The notes below the pieces were generated by a model. It saw nothing but the letters and a program-made list of their open reading frames with translations, did not search any database and was not told where the DNA came from. Shown one piece after another: positions 4,770 to 5,289 of a stretch of DNA of 5,289 bases; within the stretch, counting starts at the first letter, position 1; every line of letters begins with the position of its first letter. The position numbers and the translations under genes were made by a program. The stretch is from Methanobrevibacter sp. (lineage in GTDB: Archaea; Methanobacteriota; Methanobacteria; Methanobacteriales; Methanobacteriaceae): NCBI GenBank assembly GCA_009784145.1, contig WRCI01000114.1, positions 1 through 5,289 on the forward strand, read 5' to 3'.

Positions 4770-5289
4770 GAAAATGGATATGACAATATTAGCAATTGTA
4801 ATAATAATCATTGTATTTATTTTATCAGCTAAAGCTGTTAAAATATTAAGACCTTATGAAAAAGGTGTTGTTGAAAGATTTGGTAAATATCAAAGAATTG
4901 TGGAAAGTGGTTTAACATTTATAATCCCATTTATTGAAACAATCCAAAAAGTAGATCTTCGTGAGCAAGTAGTAGATGTTCCACCACAAGATGTTATTAC
5001 AAAAGATAATACTGTAGTTATAGTAGATTGTGTTATCTTTTTTGAAGTAACCGATCCATTTAATGCTATTTACAATGTTGTGAGGTTTTATCAAGCTATA
5101 ACAAAATTAGCTCAAACAAACCTAAGAAATATCATAGGTGAACTTGAACTTGATCAAACTCTTACCTCAAGAGAAATGATAAACACTCAACTTAGAGAAG
5201 TTCTTGATGAAGCTACTGACAAATGGGGAACCAGAGTTGTTAGAGTAGAAATTCAAAGAATTGAACCTCCAAAAGATATTGTAGATGCA
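4768..5289 (+). CDS. SPFH/stomatin family protein, QmcA/paraslipin type, 3' end beyond window
   Basis: The frame from ATG 4768 stays open for 174 codons to the window edge, so the C-terminus is missing. A single hydrophobic anchor at about 5-20 ([15 protein letters not shown]) is followed by the SPFH/band-7 domain. Matching segments are [23 protein letters not shown] (29-51), [17 protein letters not shown] (65-81), a strand [11 protein letters not shown] (87-97) and LGELELDQ-like [15 protein letters not shown] (122-136). [18 protein letters not shown] is at 145-162 and RIEPPKDI at 164-171. These closely resemble E. coli QmcA as I recall it. Such proteins oligomerise at the membrane through the coiled coil that should follow beyond the window. 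It pairs with nfeD immediately upstream. In-frame ATGs at 4774 and 4780 are possible starts; GTGAT at 4765-4769 favours 4774 or 4780. Confidence 0.94.
   Translation, partial: MKMDMTILAIVIIIIVFILSAKAVKILRPYEKGVVERFGKYQRIVESGLTFIIPFIETIQKVDLREQVVDVPPQDVITKDNTVVIVDCVIFFEVTDPFNAIYNVVRFYQAITKLAQTNLRNIIGELELDQTLTSREMINTQLREVLDEATDKWGTRVVRVEIQRIEPPKDIVDA

Noticed and set aside
4912..5094. Minus-strand open frame of 60 codons
   Set aside because: It is antisense to the SPFH coding frame, which shows clear band-7 motifs. Its Ile/Tyr/Asn-rich translation is typical of an AT-rich shadow.
254..5289. A new defence or multi-gene accessory system
   Set aside because: All six genes belong to common housekeeping-type families with intact motifs, have separate spacers, and show no shared toxin, nuclease or sensor domains.

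Overview
The window looks like chromosomal DNA from a very AT-rich methanogenic archaeon, most likely of the Methanobacteriales (Methanobrevibacter or Methanosphaera type). The reasons are the strongly A/T-biased codons, TATA boxes of the form TTTATATA placed where archaeal box A belongs, ribosome sites of the GGAGG and GTGA kind, and the gene families present. The assignment rests on sequence style and was not searched.

Three genes lie on the minus strand. An acetoacetate-decarboxylase-superfamily protein is at 254-1048, a classical short-chain dehydrogenase/reductase (SDR) at 1368-2195, and an aminoglycoside-phosphotransferase-fold small-molecule kinase at 2373-3137. Each is set apart from the next by 177 to 319 bp of repeat-filled spacer, and at least two have their own recognisable Shine-Dalgarno site, so they look like separate units rather than a tight operon.

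Three genes lie on the plus strand. A flavodoxin is at 3396-3863, diverging from the kinase. Then come a short NfeD membrane protein at 4137-4565 and a QmcA/paraslipin-type SPFH protein from 4768 that runs off the window end. The last two form the widespread NfeD-stomatin pair, a membrane-microdomain module in which NfeD supplies a membrane anchor with an OB fold and the SPFH protein oligomerises at the membrane. A good archaeal promoter sits before nfeD.

The genes are ordinary. What stands out is that all six spacers hold tandem or direct repeats of unrelated units: about 70 bp at the left edge, 52 bp (five copies) after the SDR gene, 17 bp and 25 bp before the SDR gene, about 73 bp in the divergent promoter region, 43 bp before nfeD, and about 25 bp of A-rich sequence between nfeD and the SPFH gene. 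The 52-bp array lies in the promoter region of the decarboxylase-like gene. The 17-bp array puts a series of T6 runs on the minus strand between the kinase and SDR genes, where they could act as terminator or leader. I see no RNA gene, insertion sequence, CRISPR array or obvious defence system.
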